Assembly (NCBI GenBank): GCA_027943335.1
Contig: BSBK01006346.1
Span: 380,001-444,000, forward strand
DNA: 64,000 nucleotides
Direction: 5' to 3'
Origin: Chamaecyparis obtusa
Lineage: Eukaryota > Streptophyta > Pinopsida > Cupressales > Cupressaceae
The notes beneath the pieces are model-generated. The model saw only the letters and a list, made by a program, of their open reading frames with translations. It made no database searches and was not told the origin of the DNA. A program made the position numbers and the translations under genes. Shown in pieces: positions 46,690 through 59,180 of the stretch (position 1 is the stretch's first letter; the number at the start of each line of letters is the position of its first letter).

Positions 46690-49680
46690 ATGTGGCTCAA
46701 GGAAGAGAAGTTTGTAGACTTGATAGCTGAGTGGTGGTCGGAGTTCAAAGTGGAAGGTTCTAAGCTATTTTGCTTTGTGTCTAGATTGAAATATATTAAA
46801 CAAAATCTTCTCATTTGGAACATAACTCACTTCAAGAACATTTTCACGTCAAAAGTGGATATAGAGCAAAAACTTGCAACTTTGAATGAAACCATAATGC
46901 AATTTGGGATGGATCAGGATCGTTTTGTGGATGAGAAAGCTCTGTTAAGGGATTTAGAAGATATTCTATCTAAAGAGGAAATCTTTTGGAAACAAAAATC
47001 TAGAGAGAGTTGGTTGGCTGCAGGAGACAAAAACACTAAATTCTTCCATTCTAGTACCAAGCATCGCAAGAGTGGGAACAGGATTATGCAAATAAATAAC
47101 TCAGAGGGTGCTCAGTTGCAAGATCAGAATGATATCCAAAATGAAATAGTTAGCTTCTATTCAAAGTTATTGAACAACTCAGATAGCTCTCCTCTCAAGA
47201 TACAACATGATTTATTGACTAACATTCCCAAGATAATTACGGTAGCTGATAATCAAATGTTGTCAAAAGAATTTTCAGAAAGTGAATTTTTGCAAATGGT
47301 TTCACAAATGGCTCTAGACAAAGCCCCTGGCCTGAATGGTTTTCCTCTTAGCTTCTTTCTTCATTGCTGGAGCATTCTCGGGAAAGACCTCACAACAGCT
47401 CTGGAGGCCGCCAGAGCTTCAGGTAGATTCTTATCTAAAATCAACAATACTTTCATTGCTTTAATTCCCAAAAAAGATCAGGCCACTTGTATGGATGAAT
47501 ATAGACCAATTGCTTTATGCAATACAATCTACAAGATATTATCAAAGTCTCTAGCAAATAGATTGAAATCTGTTCTTAGTAAGATTATTGGGGAGGAACA
47601 GATTGACTTTGTCCCAGGTAGATCAATCCTAGATGGTATAATTATAGCTCAAGAAGCCATCCATTCCATCCAATGCAACAAACAACCTAGTATGATTATC
47701 AAATTAGATATTAAAAAAGCCTATGATAAGGTGAATTGGAGATTCTTAGCAAAATGCATGGAAAGCTTTGGGTTTTCCAAGGCTTGGGTAAATCTGATCT
47801 TTTATTGCATCTCCACTCCTAAATTTTCTATTCTAGTTAATGGATCACCTCAAGGGTTTTTTGAAGGTTCTAATGGAATCAGACAAGGAGATCCACTATC
47901 CCCCTTCCTTTTCATCATTATGGTTGAAGCTTTGGGCCATAGCTTAGTAAGTCTACAAGATCAAGATAGCATTCAAGGGATTCAAATCACTTCCTCAGTA
48001 GAGCGGTCACACATCAACAATTTGTAGATGACATCCTTCTCTTCGGTAAAGGTTCTATTCAGGAGGCTAAGTAGATCACTTCAATACTGGCTAAGTATGC
48101 TAAAGCTTCCGGACAAGCAGCTAACAAAGAAAAATCAGCGATTTTCTTTTTCCACACAAAAAAGAAAATTCAATAGAAAATAGAAAAAGTTTTGGCCTTT
48201 AAATCAGGCTCTCTCCTGTGTTCTTACTTGGGAATTCCCATAGACAACACCTTAAGAACTACTGCGGTTTGGAAACCCATAAATGAAAGGATGGACAAGA
48301 AGATGGATAATTGGAAATCAAAGTGGCTTTCTTGGGCGGGCAGAATTGTGATGATAAAAGCTACCTTGGCAGCAATCCCCATTTACCTAATGTCTTGCAT
48401 TACTCTTTCTATGGGTTGATATATGGCTATGGTGAAGAAACTAAGGAAATTTTTTTGGCAAGGAACAGACACAAATAGGAAATTTTCTCTCATATCTTGG
48501 GATAAGATTTGCAAACCACAAATTGCAGGAGGTACTGGTATTAAAAATCACCTGTGGCAGAATCAAGCTTTAGGAGCTAAGCTATATTGGAAAATCTTGA
48601 AGAATCAGAATTTCAAATGGGTTAGAATCTTAAGGGGAAAGTATCTTGGAAATTATTCTGAAGAAGAGGTTTTTCGAATCAAGGATCTCCCAAGAGGATC
48701 AAGAATTTGGAATTTCATCTCCAAATCTAGACACATTGTGGATAACAATGTCTCTTGGAATATTAGAGAAGGTAATTTAGCTCGGTTTTGGGAGGATTCA
48801 TGGGGAGGGTGTCCAAGCATCAATTCGTTGATGGGTTAGAATCAAATCAGCCAAATCTGTTCAGCTTCTTGGGGCCCTTTCTTCAAAGACTGTATTTCTT
48901 CCACCTCTATCTCCTCAGTGGATGGATCTTGGCAGTGGAAAGACTTTTCAGAACTTAGCCTTGATCCATTGGAATTATGCAAATTAAAAAGGCTGCTCAA
49001 AGACAGATTCTTCTTTCGCAAGCAGGGAAGGGATGAGATCATCTGGAATGTGGCAAAATCATGGATATACAATGTGAAGGATGGTTATAAAATTCTGTCA
49101 AGACCTATCCAAATAAAGACAAAGGAAATTCCAATACAATTATGTTGGAACAATGTATGTCTCCTTAAAGCAGGCTTATTCACTTGGGCAGTTTCTTAGG
49201 GCAGAATTTTAACTGCGGATAGATTCCTTAGGATGATATAAGAGGACACTAACCATCTATTGTTATCATGTCCTTTCTCTAAAGATTGTTGGAATTGGCT
49301 ATGCACAAAATTAGGATGGTTTTCAACATTTCCACAGGAGATTCTTTCGCTTTTGATATCTTTGCCCAAACTCCATGAAGAAAGCTTATGTGGCAACCTA
49401 TGGATTATATCACCATCTATTTTGATTTGGGAGATATGGAAAGAAAGGAACAAGAGACTTTTTCAAGACAAATCTATGGGAATTGACTCCATTCTCAATA
49501 AAATTGAAGCAGTCATAGTTGAGGTTATGAACTCTCGCCTCCAAGCACAATCAGCGCAACACAAGTACTACACATGCTGGGATGACCAAATGATCAAGAG
49601 ATGGTATGGACTCAAAGCCCCAATCACAATAGGCAAAGGTTGCAAAGCTAATTATACTCAGAAAGCTTCCTGTGTCTGGA
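46690..49680 (+). pseudogene. LINE ORF2: reverse transcriptase and connector
   Basis: The 445-codon open part (46690-48027) has KAPGLNGFPLSFF, FIALIPKKDQA, YRPIALCNTIYKI, FVPGRSILDGI, IIKLDIKKAYDKVNW and GIRQGDPLSPFLFII. A one-base frameshift near 48005 precedes the catalytic block QFVDDILLFGKG at about 48022. The connector continues with YLGIPID, WLSWAGRIVMIKA, LRKFFWQG and AKLYWKILKN, and then the Cys/Trp-rich LWCRFC-like region is decayed. Stops at 48417, 48837 and 49197 interrupt it. Confidence 0.85.
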
Positions 49681-50081
49681 TGTCTCCATCTCCGGGTTGG
49701 CTCAAGCTCAACTTTGTTGGAGCCTCAAAAGGAAACCTAGGTCCATCGGGGGCCGGCTACATTATACATTCATCAGCAGGTAAAGTCATAGCAGAATTGG
49801 CTAAACCTTTGGAAGAAGACACCAATAATATGGCAGAATTCAAAGCTTTATTATATGGTCTTGCATTAGCACATGAGTTAGGGCTGAGAAAATTGGAGAT
49901 TGAAGGAAACTCCATGATAACCATAAACGCTGTAAAAACAGGGGTGACACCTAATTGGCGCCTACAAGCTTCTTTGGAAGTTATTTTGCAGTTAACCAGG
50001 AGTTTTGAATCTATAATGGTCAATCACATTTTCCGTGAAGGCAACTCTGAGGCTGATGAGCGGCCAAAGGTACACACATAA
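49681..50081 (+). pseudogene. LINE ORF2: C-terminal RNase H (catalytic residues changed)
   Basis: The domain reads WLKLNFVGASKGNLGPSGAG, NNMAEFKALLYGL, LEIEGNSMITINAV and NHIFREGNSEADE. The family normally has Asp at the Val of LNFVGAS and Asp at the Asn of EGNSM. Two of four catalytic positions are lost; Glu and the last Asp remain. It ends at TAA 50079. Confidence 0.8.
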
Positions 50082-50671
50082 AGAATATTTTAAGTGAGAC
50101 AAATTCTGCAAGTAGGTTCATAAACCCACCTCTCCAACAATGGTCTTAAAAGTTTCAAAATTTGTTTTCAAAGCTGCTTAATTGCCAAGGCTCTTCGGCA
50201 AGTGGCCTTGTTTATGGGAAGTGTCTTTTCTAAACACTCTGTCATTTTGTCAGCCTGTATGCTTGTTTATGTTTCCTCGGGAGATAGGAAATCTATTTTG
50301 AAAGATATCAGAGTTGAGATAGTGTACTTGGATGGCGTTGAAGTGACAATTTCATTTCTTGGGAGCCGAGGGAGCACAAAGCAGGACTCTTCTTTTGCTT
50401 CAGATTAACACGGGTGCTATGCCATCTCTTTGGCTCCTTTTGTTTATCAGTATACAGTTTTATTTTTTTCTCAGCATAGGGTTATAGCATCTGCTGGACT
50501 CTCGGGTCTTTATTTTGGTTATCTGTAAAGGTACCGAGAAAGCAAGATCACTTTCTTGAGTACCTCTGAAACTGTATGGATTTAATTCTGCTCTGAACTT
50601 CTTATATGTTACTGTTTTATATTATATATAGAAACTATTCAGCTTCGGCCCCTTATTGATAAAAATAAATA
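50082..50671 (+). other. 3' UTR and tail of the L1 LINE
   Basis: No frame is supported. The stretch ends ATTGATAAAAATAAATA just before the duplicated target site, with no long poly-A. Confidence 0.7.
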
Positions 50672-50686
50672 AATGAAGAGGAACAT

Positions 50687-50984
50687 AAGATGTCTTGGAG
50701 AAACCCAATTTTATAAAGATCCAGCTACTGGGGGTTGTATCTCCTTCTTTGTAGTGAAAGTCAGCAAGATTACAAGCTAATCAATCACTTGAAATCTCAA
50801 GATTGACACGGGACTTAAGTTGGCTGCCTGTTATGGGAATGGTTATGGGTGGTTTGGGTATATATATATTGAGCATTACTGTGTGTAAATATGTATACTG
50901 AGGAAAAATTGCAGTACCGGTTTATCCAAACCCTCAATCCATATCCATCCCCATACCAAGCTAGCACTATAATATATAATTTTC
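50687..50984. other. Spacer with no gene seen
   Basis: This is the continuation of the DNA interrupted by the LINE. It holds a short TA repeat (50861-50870) and nothing else I can name. Confidence 0.5.
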
Positions 50985-51545
50985 AACAAATCCATTTTAT
51001 GCATATGCTGCAACCACTGCAGTAAATGAGGACACATCGTCATGAGGCATTCTGTCAAACTGTTCATGTGCATTGTCTATGATTCTCACACTAGGCATGT
51101 GTGTCTACCAGGGCAGTTGCAATTATAACATCTGACAAAAGCCCCCTTCCTATATGCTTTGATTGATGTATATCCTGCTCTCAAGCTCCCTTTTTAGCAT
51201 AGGTGTGGAGGAGGTTGGCAAAGTTTGTGGAATTTGGCTTTGCACTTGCCAATTGCACTTGCTTTAAGTTTCTAAAGCCTTTTCAACAAATCCATTTTTG
51301 TGTATATCCTCCAGTCATTTATTTCTGCAAGATGGCATCACTTTGAGTCATTATGTCAAACTGTTCACATGCCTTGTCTATGCTTACATATTTTGCATAC
51401 ATGTCTACCAGGGGAGTGGCAAATATAACATCAGACAAATATACCATTTCCATTATGCTTTTATGGATGTTCATATCCTGTTCCAAAGCTCCCACTGTAG
51501 CACATGTTTCTTATGTAATACTCAGGAGTTAGATGTCCATACCCT
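50985..51545 (-). pseudogene. PPR protein pseudogene fragment, two diverged repeat blocks
   Basis: On the minus strand the first block (51545 down to 51286) reads TCATVGALEQDMNIHKSIME, LSDVIFATPLVDMYAK, SIDKACEQFDIM and then MTGGYTQK after a stop. The second block (about 51240 down to 50985) repeats the same text in broken frames, for example LSDVIIATALVDTHA and FDRMPHDDV. These are PLS-class pentatricopeptide repeats, which bind organelle RNA. The two blocks are about 300 bp apart, and CAACAAATCCATTTT begins both on the plus strand. It is dead. Confidence 0.75.
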
Positions 51546-51610
51546 GTTCCAAATGCTTTTTTGTTTTTTAAAATTAAGCTGTGACATTTTTTACTTTTTT
51601 GTGTTGCATG

Positions 51611-52714
51611 AGTATGCAGGGGTACTCCCAGGTGAGGCCTTGGTCAACCTAGATCCACCCAAGTACCTTGTGCGTCCTTTTGGGGGAACTTAGGTCACCC
51701 TGACCCCTAATTGGGACCAGCACTGGACCCGACAGGTATGGGGTGGATTCTGCAGAACCTGTTAACATAGCATGGGACTGTGATGGCATTTCTACAATAC
51801 TCTTCCTACTTGGAACCTCAAGAATGACACTATGCTATGAAAACACTTCTATAATGCTTTTCCTACTTGGAAGCTCGAATGCCATGATGCTATGAAATGC
51901 TTCTGTAATGCTCCTTGTTTCACTCAAAATATTAGTAATTACTCAAACAACCTTGATTATTAATCAGCTTAGCTATACCAATGTATGATTTACCAACATT
52001 ATTTGGTAAATTTTTAACTAAAAACAGTTAATCTTTGATATTGAAAACCCAGGTTGACCAAGTAGCCCAATAGATAGCATCCCAACCAGTTATGCAAATA
52101 TAGGCGTTTGTTTCATCTTTTGTCATTTTTAGGTTGTATTTGGGCCTGCACTAACATGCCTAAGTATGTAGGGGTACTCCCAGGGCCTTGGTCAACCCAG
52201 ATCCACCCAAGTACCTTGTGGGTCCTTTTGGGGGAATTTAGGCCACCCTGACCCCTAATTGGGACCAACACTGGACTCGACAGGTATGGGGTGGATTCTG
52301 CAGAACCTGTTGACATAGCATGGGACTGTGATGGCATTTCTACATTTCTCTTCCTACTTGTAACCTCAAGAATGCCACTATGCTATGAAAACACTTCTAT
52401 AATGCTTTTCCTACTTGGAAGCTCGAATGCCATGATGCCATGAAATGCTTCTGTAATGCTCCTTGTTTCACTCAAAATATTAGTAATTACTCAAACAACC
52501 TCGATTATTAATCAGCTTAGCTATACCAATGTATGATTTACCAACATTAGTTGGTTAATTTTTAACTAAAAACAGTTAATCTTTGATATTGAAAACCCTG
52601 GTTGACCAAGTAGCCCAATAGATAGCATCCCAACCAGTTATGCAAATATAGGTGTTTGTTTCATCTTTTGTCATTTATAGGTTGTATTTGGGCCTGCACT
52701 AACATGCCTAAGTT
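51611..52714. repeat. 552 bp tandem duplication, two copies
   Basis: Copy one (51611-52162) starts AGTATGCAGGGGTACTCC. Copy two (52163-52714) starts AGTATGTAGGGGTACTCC. They differ at a few percent of positions plus a small deletion near the start. Both end CACTAACATGCCTAAGT. There is no coding content. Duplication by unequal crossing over or replication slippage is likely. Confidence 0.9.
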
Positions 52715-52819
52715 TGACCATGAACAAGTATGTTTTCAAGCATTCACCCATGGATGAATTTGTCTCTCCAATGTGGTTGTAAATCTAGCTTGTAGCTCAA
52801 ATTTTAGAGCCTGGATATG

Positions 52820-55696
52820 TGTAATATCCCCAAATAGGGATAATGGAAAAACAACAATATCTCCAAAAATATTTAATAGAAAATTCTGAAACTTTACTTG
52901 CAAATAGATAAACCTTCAACAAACTCAGATTTGTACTCAGAATATTTTTCTTATTTTTCTATAAATTTATAGAAATTTCTGAATATTTCTGAATGTGAAA
53001 ATCTTTAAGATAACACTCTAAATGCCCAAACATTTTAGAAACATTTTACATCATTTTTCTGAGATGAAAGTAATCAGCAATGTACAATTTAATGCCCAAA
53101 TATCTTAAAAAAAGTCTTCAAAACCGTAGCTGCCCTTGCCAAGACCCTCAAAAGATCAGTGCTGGGTCTCACCAGATGACACACTTGTCCTTCCCAGTGT
53201 CAGCTTCATTGATGCTCAAGACTGTTGATGTGAGTTTTGTGACCACTCCAATGCATAGAATAAAATACTAAGTATGCTATCCTCTCTTGAACAAGGAAAC
53301 TTCAAATGCTAAACAATTTGGCAAATGTGTGATCAATTGAACCAATCCAAGGTTTACAATGCTTATGTGTGACTTTATGTTGTATATAACTCAATTTAAC
53401 GATGTGATATGTGGTTGTCACAAGGAGACTAATGCTATTCTTTCATAAATCTATCAACTTTCTTCAAATGGCGAATGCTTTTGCAATGTAGGCTCTTTGA
53501 CTAATCCTATCAATTACTTTAAAACAAAATGCAAAAGAGATCGAGTTTAAATGTCTAATCTACTTCTACCAATGCAAGGAACTATTGATGACTTAGTGAA
53601 ACCAAACCAAAATTCGCTTCTCCAAGTAGAACAACTACACAAAGTTGATGCAAATATTTTAAGGATACACAAATGATTCTCAAACCACTTGTGTACATCA
53701 ACACCACAAGACATGTGAATTAATGAGCACAAAGCAGTTGAAGTTAAACTTTGAGGTGACTTCAGACTAACCATGCATTGCAACTTGCAATCAACAAATT
53801 ACAAATGGTATGGACATAAAAGGTTTCACCATTAATCAACAACAATATCTTCCATCCAAATACTCCAACATAAACAAATTCTAACTAAGTGAGAAATAGG
53901 AAACCATGCTAACGCCCAAAATAACACAAGTCTTTGCCAAGCTTCAATGAGTTTGCAATTGTTTGGTAGTATTTCAGCAACAATTTCACAAAAGTCTCTC
54001 ATTACAAATGAAATGAGCAAGCCTTTATATATGGCTTCAATTACAACCAACAGCCCAGGTTGATTCAAGATCAACATCCAAAATAATACAAGGTAAACCT
54101 AATTAGGGTTTTCTATAGATAACCTACAAATATTAAATGCTAGCCAATGAAAATAGAGCATCCTCTATGGACAGATAGGAAGGATCCTTGTCACATGGGA
54201 TCATAACAAATTTTCTTCTAGAAGCATGTTTCCTTTATCCTCTTCTTTGATGACAAATTCAATGCATCTAGACGTGTTGATGATGTGGAACCATTTGATT
54301 GATTGAAAATGGATGGATGCCACATCATATTGCTTGTCTTGAAGATCTTCTTTTGCATTTCAAATAATATCTCGTGATACTCAAAAATTCCATCTTTGAA
54401 CAACTTTTCTAACCTATGTAGATTTTCCTTCGATCTTCATGGTGGTGCTTGCCTTTGAATGATCATCTCCCTTGACCTTCTTTGAACTTGGAATTGTCTT
54501 CATAATGTTTTTTCATCTTGAACATCTTCATCTTTGATTTCCCTCGTGGTTGTTGTCTTGAACCGTTGCACTCGCATTTCTATTTCCATCTTTTTATTTC
54601 CACTTCTGATTTTAACCTTGATCTTCTTGCGTTGATGAGTCACTTGAAGTTGCCCTTTGCCTTGAAACTTCTTGTTGAGTTCTCCATGTTGTAATTATCC
54701 TCTCGTGGATGTGAGAACACCATTTTCCAAACACTTTCAAACCTGGAAAATTAAAAGTCTCATAAAATGTAAAATACGCATAGGACCTACCTCCTTGTAC
54801 TCTCCATGGCTTTTTCTCTCTAAATCTTGTCTTTTCTCAGCTTTTTTCTGCCAAACAATTATTACAGTTCTCATTCAAATCGCTAGAACAAAAATAGGTA
54901 GCAAATGCAAGCAGAAATGTTCTTTGATGAAAATATTAAATCCAATTTTGGGCTTATTGTATGTTCATATTCTTTGCATTCCATAAGCCACAAGATCTTC
55001 TCATAGTTTGAATGCCATCTACATGATCACTATCACTGTTGACATTACATTGTTGGGTGAATGCTTCATAGGCAGTAACAAGAATTTCAATAAATCGAAG
55101 TAATCAACAGATAACTCTAACATAGGAAAAGTGATTTGCTAATGATGCTAATTAAAAAAATTAACCCTTGTTTTTCTCACCTCATGCTTCAAATTCCTTT
55201 TCTTTCTTTTCAGATTTTGGATTAAAACTTGTCATTTTTCTCATGACTTTATTGTCTTGAATCGAGCTTTTGACCCGACTTAGCAAATCTCACCTCAAAA
55301 TATAATGTATTCTCAAGGTTGGCATTCCATGAGGGAGCTGGAAAGGCTCCTCAAAGAGATTGGATTTACTACAACAAGCTGGAAATGCATTCTCAAGGAT
55401 GTCGAAAATCAGAAGGGGAGCTGGAAATGCTCCATAACCTGACCAAATTTCACCATATGAGCCATAAATGTAATGGTTCTGGCCTAAGACTTGCTTGGCA
55501 ACTTCTACCGCTTGCTTTCAATCCTTATGTATTTTGCTCAGGAATCAAGGATCGATGACTTGCTCACCTCTTAAGGAGAAGACTTTAAAAGCCAAAATGA
55601 CTACCACAACTAAGACTAGGCCTAAAACAACCAAACCACTAAGAAAAAGAGGGGGTACCCATTTGTAATGCGGGGATGTGTGAAATGGTCACAACA
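52820..55696 (+). repeat. Long 5' LTR of a second Gypsy-type element (element G)
   Basis: TGTAATATCCCC at 52820 is a typical start of long plant Gypsy LTRs. GGGGATGTGTGA near 55674 looks like the decayed inverted end, and the LTR end is taken as ACAACA at 55696, just before a primer site. No partner LTR is inside the window, so the ends rest on the terminal motifs and the primer site. It carries a captured host gene piece at 54690-55165. Confidence 0.55.
54690..55165 (-). pseudogene. Captured copy of TXND9 exon 4 with flanking introns
   Basis: Read on the minus strand, this is homologous to 37437-37890 of the plus-strand gene: the 3' part of intron 3, all of exon 4 and the start of intron 4. 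The exon copy is 54791-54847, exactly 57 bp like exon 4. It has an intact acceptor (TTGGCAG) and donor (GTAGGT) and an open frame reading KKAEKRQDLERKSHGEYKE. About seven of 57 exon bases differ. Because intron sequence is included it was copied as DNA and not from mRNA. Exons 3 and 5 are not present. Confidence 0.88.
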
Positions 55697-55944
55697 TCTG
55701 GCAACTCCATTGAGGAAATGTTCCTGAACATTTCAAGGATAAAACTTATCTGGAACTCAAAATTTCTGTTTAATTCCTTCTCACCTATCAAGTTACTAGG
55801 GAGCATACTCAAAGTGGAAGAAAAATCACAAATTGGATCAAGGTCCTTCATCTTTGACTACCTAAGTGTGTGCAAATGCATTCATTCCATCTCACAAGAC
55901 CGTTGAGGACTCCTAGAATCCATCGTGACGATCTACATGAGTAA
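55697..55944 (+). other. Primer site and start of the interior of element G
   Basis: TGGCAACTCCATTGAGGAA at 55699-55717 resembles the TGGCGACTCCxxTGGGGAA primer sites of plant Gypsy elements. The next 230 bases have no clear gene, and element E starts at 55945. Confidence 0.5.
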
Positions 55945-57481
55945 TGTTGAATATGTTGTCATTGATTAGGTTGATGATCAAGGTCATATAAATTTCAGAG
56001 AATTACTCTAAGTAATAGAGATTTGGTTTGAGGTGCTTGAGCTGGTTGTGTGTCTGCTTTAGTAGCTTGCCAACTTCTTGCTTGTCCACTACCTTGCCAT
56101 GTCATTGTTTCAATATTCAAAGGGATTGATTCCATGAAGTTTTAAATGTTGTGGCTACACTTGGCAAAATTAAATGTGGTGGCAAATATAAATTAGCCTT
56201 CATCGCATTTGGACAACATCAGAAATTAAATATTATTTATTCCTTCCATTTTGGTTTGGCGGATTCATAAATGGTGCGTTCACTACTTTCTTTAGTTCAG
56301 AGTCTGTTTAATGATTTTGTGTTGACCAAGAAGGTGTCGTACGTTTTAAAAAAGCTTGTCTTCAGCCGTTTTTGTTTGAGGTGTCGTGTTTGTCTTGGTC
56401 AACAGGGTCTGACATATCCTTTTTGAAATAGACAATATGTTCTATGATCTGTAAAAATATGTGCGAGCTTGGTAGAAGAACATGTATTATGACTGCTGTA
56501 TTGAATAGTCAAGCATATATGAGTGGAGTCTGAAATAGTAGACGTCTGTAATTTATTGCCTTAATTATTCTGGGAAGTCATTATTGGCAGGAAGACGTGG
56601 ATATGGAAAGACATCAAATGGTTTTTGTGGTGTAGTGTTATTTATGAAAAAAAGGAATATTAGGGATCGAAGAAGGGGTGTAGTTGGGTGCTCGTTTTTC
56701 TTCTGACATATTTTTGGTGGCTATGGTTGACTTGAAACAAAAACATGGCTGTATGAGGGTTGCTAGAAAAGGAATAGAGCATTCTATTGAAACTATAGAG
56801 GCTTGAGTAGTGATTTCTGGGTGTTTTCACCAGTCTTTGGTTATTGTTAGTAGATGAATTAGTGTATGCCTGGTGCGTGATTTTTATATTTAAATAGATT
56901 TGAAAGTGCTGTGCATCATTGATATTATTTCTAAGTATGTTATTCAAAAATGATTTATTGAGTTGAGTAGCATTTTTGTGACTAATTCAATGCATTATGG
57001 AGTTGAATATGCATGAGAAGGACATATTATTCTAGAAATGGAATATATTGTTTGAGCTGGTGTTTCATGTGATAATGGTTTAAAGACAACTAGCCTAGAA
57101 GTGTTTCAGGTTTCAGTGAATATTTGAGCTGGTGCTTAAATTGAGGTTGGTGTGAAAGAGAAATTGGTTCTCTATGTTAGTTGGTGCTCACTTTTGTAAT
57201 CTGGGGTTGGTGCCTCAATTGTTCAGAGTTGGTGCTTTGAGGAGGGTTGGTGCTCTCTATGAGTTGGTGCTCACTTATGTAATCTGGGTTAGTGCCCATT
57301 GGGTTAATGAAAGCTATTTTATGCCGTGGTTTTTTACTTGTAAGGGTTTCCACAAGAAATTTGGTGTTTGCATCTTGATGGTTACTCTCTTTATGTTTTA
57401 TGTGGTTTTCTGCATTTAAAAGTTCAAAAGTTTTCAAATATTGATTCACCTCTTTCTTAGTATTTCTTGTGTACTCTTCCA
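55945..57481 (+). repeat. 5' LTR of element E
   Basis: It is 1,537 bp, from TGTTGAATATG to CTTCCA. The first part aligns with 59415-60403, with several small insertions and deletions and many base differences, so it is old. Repeats of GAGCTGGTG and GTTGGTGCTC are visible near 57055-57290. Confidence 0.8.
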
Positions 57482-57482
57482 T

Positions 57483-57494
57483 TGGTATTAGTGT
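57483..57494 (+). promoter_or_regulatory. Primer-binding site of element E
   Basis: TGGTATTAGTGT begins two bases after the LTR start-side end. It is the initiator tRNA-Met site TGGTATCAGAGC with three changes. Confidence 0.65.
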
Positions 57495-57549
57495 GAGGTG
57501 CCTTCGAAAAAAGATCTTAAACACTTGGAGATTGATCTTGATTGCACAC

Positions 57550-58672
57550 ATGGGTTCTCATGAAGGTTTTCTTGTGAATACAACTCCATTATTTGATGGC
57601 TGCAACTATGCATTCTAGAGTGTTTGAATGCATACTATTCTAATGTCTTTTGGTTTTAATATTTGGGATAGTGTGAAGATTGGTTATACAATTCCTCCAA
57701 CTCCTCCAATAGATTCTGATGGGAAGAAGGCTTTTGAAAATAATGCAAAAGCCATGAAGACAATCTTATGTAGTTTGTCAGAGACAAAGCTTGTGAAAGT
57801 CATGCATTGCAATACAGTTAAAGAGATTTGGGAGAAACTTCAAAAAGCATATGAAGAATCCTTAGTTGAACAGATACTGTTCATGGCCATGGAAGGAGTA
57901 AATGATGAAAATCAAGAACATGAAGATTCTAATGATGAAGGAAAATAAGTAAATCTTGAAGAGGAGCTAATAAGTGCTTTAAATGAAATCAAGAAACTTC
58001 GAAAGAAAAATCAGAACTTGAAGTTGCTCCTACAAGAAGAGATTGAGGCAAATATCAAGATATCTCAAGCTCGTGGAGAAGCAAAAAAATTGATAGATGA
58101 TTTGAAGATTTAGGTGGAAGAAGCAAAGAAGATAGATGGAGAAATTAGAAAATAGCTTAAGCTCAAGGAAGAAGATTGTGAAAGACTTGAAGGTGAAATT
58201 GTGTCACTTAGAAAGCTGGAAAAATCTTTGACACTGTGGAATCATGAGAAGATAAATCGGAAAAATCTCATGTCCCTAGATAAGGTCATTGGCACACAAA
58301 GATCATCAAATGATAAATGTGGAATTGGTCTTGAAGAAGGTCAAAGTTCCAAGTCTACAAAAGAAGAACAACAAAAGACAAATGTTGATAGCACAAAGGA
58401 TTCAACATCAAAGATCATAAATAATGCTTTCAATAAGTCTCCTATCTCAAGAAAATCATGTATGAACAAGTTTAATAATTATTTCCTTCATGGTTATTAT
58501 TTCTCTTGCAATTATTATGGACACAAGGCAATCAACTATAGAACGTTTGCAAGAAATGATTTCGAGCTTAGGAGTAGGAATTCTTTTGCTTCTCCAAGAA
58601 GTTACAATGTTGTATGCTATAAATGTAATAATTTTAGTCACACTGCAAAAGTTGTAGAATGGGTATGGTAGA
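57550..58672 (+). pseudogene. Gag of element E with zinc knuckles
   Basis: One frame from ATG 57550 (MGSHEGFLVNTTPLFDG) can be followed to 58672 with stops near 57616, 57946, 58111 and 58153. The UBN2/DUF4219-type Copia gag text is clear: FENNAKAMKTILCSLSE and VKEIWEKLQKAYEE. A long coiled coil follows (57955-58290). Two zinc knuckles are at about 58500-58550 (CNYYGHKAINY, Cys residues partly lost) and 58615-58660 (CYKCNNFSHTAK, last Cys lost by frameshift). Confidence 0.7.
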
Positions 58673-59180
58673 TTTCTCCAAGAAGAACAAGAAGTTTGAG
58701 AAAGAGGACAAAGCTAAGTAGGTTGCTAAGATTTGGAGGAAGAAGGAGAAACAAGTGTTGGTGGAGTTTCTGGTTGTGCAAACCTCTCTTGCACAAAATG
58801 GAAAAGCCATATGGTATATTGACAGTGGTTGTTCTAGGAACATGATTGGAGACGAGCGAATTTATCACTCTCAAATGCACGTATGAAGGTAAGGTAAGAT
58901 TTTCTAGTAATTACAAAATCAGAGGTAAAGGCACACTTGTCTTGGATGATGGTGAGACAAAAGTTGAAAATGGCTTATAGGTAGAAGGTTTGAAACACAA
59001 TCTTTTTAGTGTGAGTCAATTGTGTGATCAAGGACATTGTTTGTTTTTTAATTCAGATTGTTGTGAGATTAAAAAAGATGGTTAACATATTGCTGACGCA
59101 AGCAAGGCTGTTAACAATCTAGACATTCTTGATAATATCGAAAGGGAGAATTTAGGAGTGATTTCAGCCCATTATTGAGT
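58673..59180 (+). pseudogene. Protease and pre-integrase remnant of element E
   Basis: After a frameshift the text reads AIWYIDSGCSRNMIGD at about 58800, the aspartic protease motif of Copia elements. It then shows GLKHNLFSVSQLCDQGH near 58985, the usual pre-integrase block. Coding signal stops near 59180. Integrase and RT never follow. Confidence 0.65.

Larger units (their letters stand above)
41597..50671 (+). mobile_element. Full-length L1-type LINE with RNase H
   Basis: It is flanked by perfect 15 bp duplications and ends in an A-rich tail (GATAAAAATAAATA). The order is a 1.9 kb 5' region with internal repeats, ORF1 with a DUF4283-like domain, and ORF2 with endonuclease, RT and a C-terminal RNase H. 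Both ORFs have a few stops and frameshifts. At 9.1 kb it is longer than most plant L1 elements because of the 5' region. It lies in the same direction as the TXND9 gene. Confidence 0.88.
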
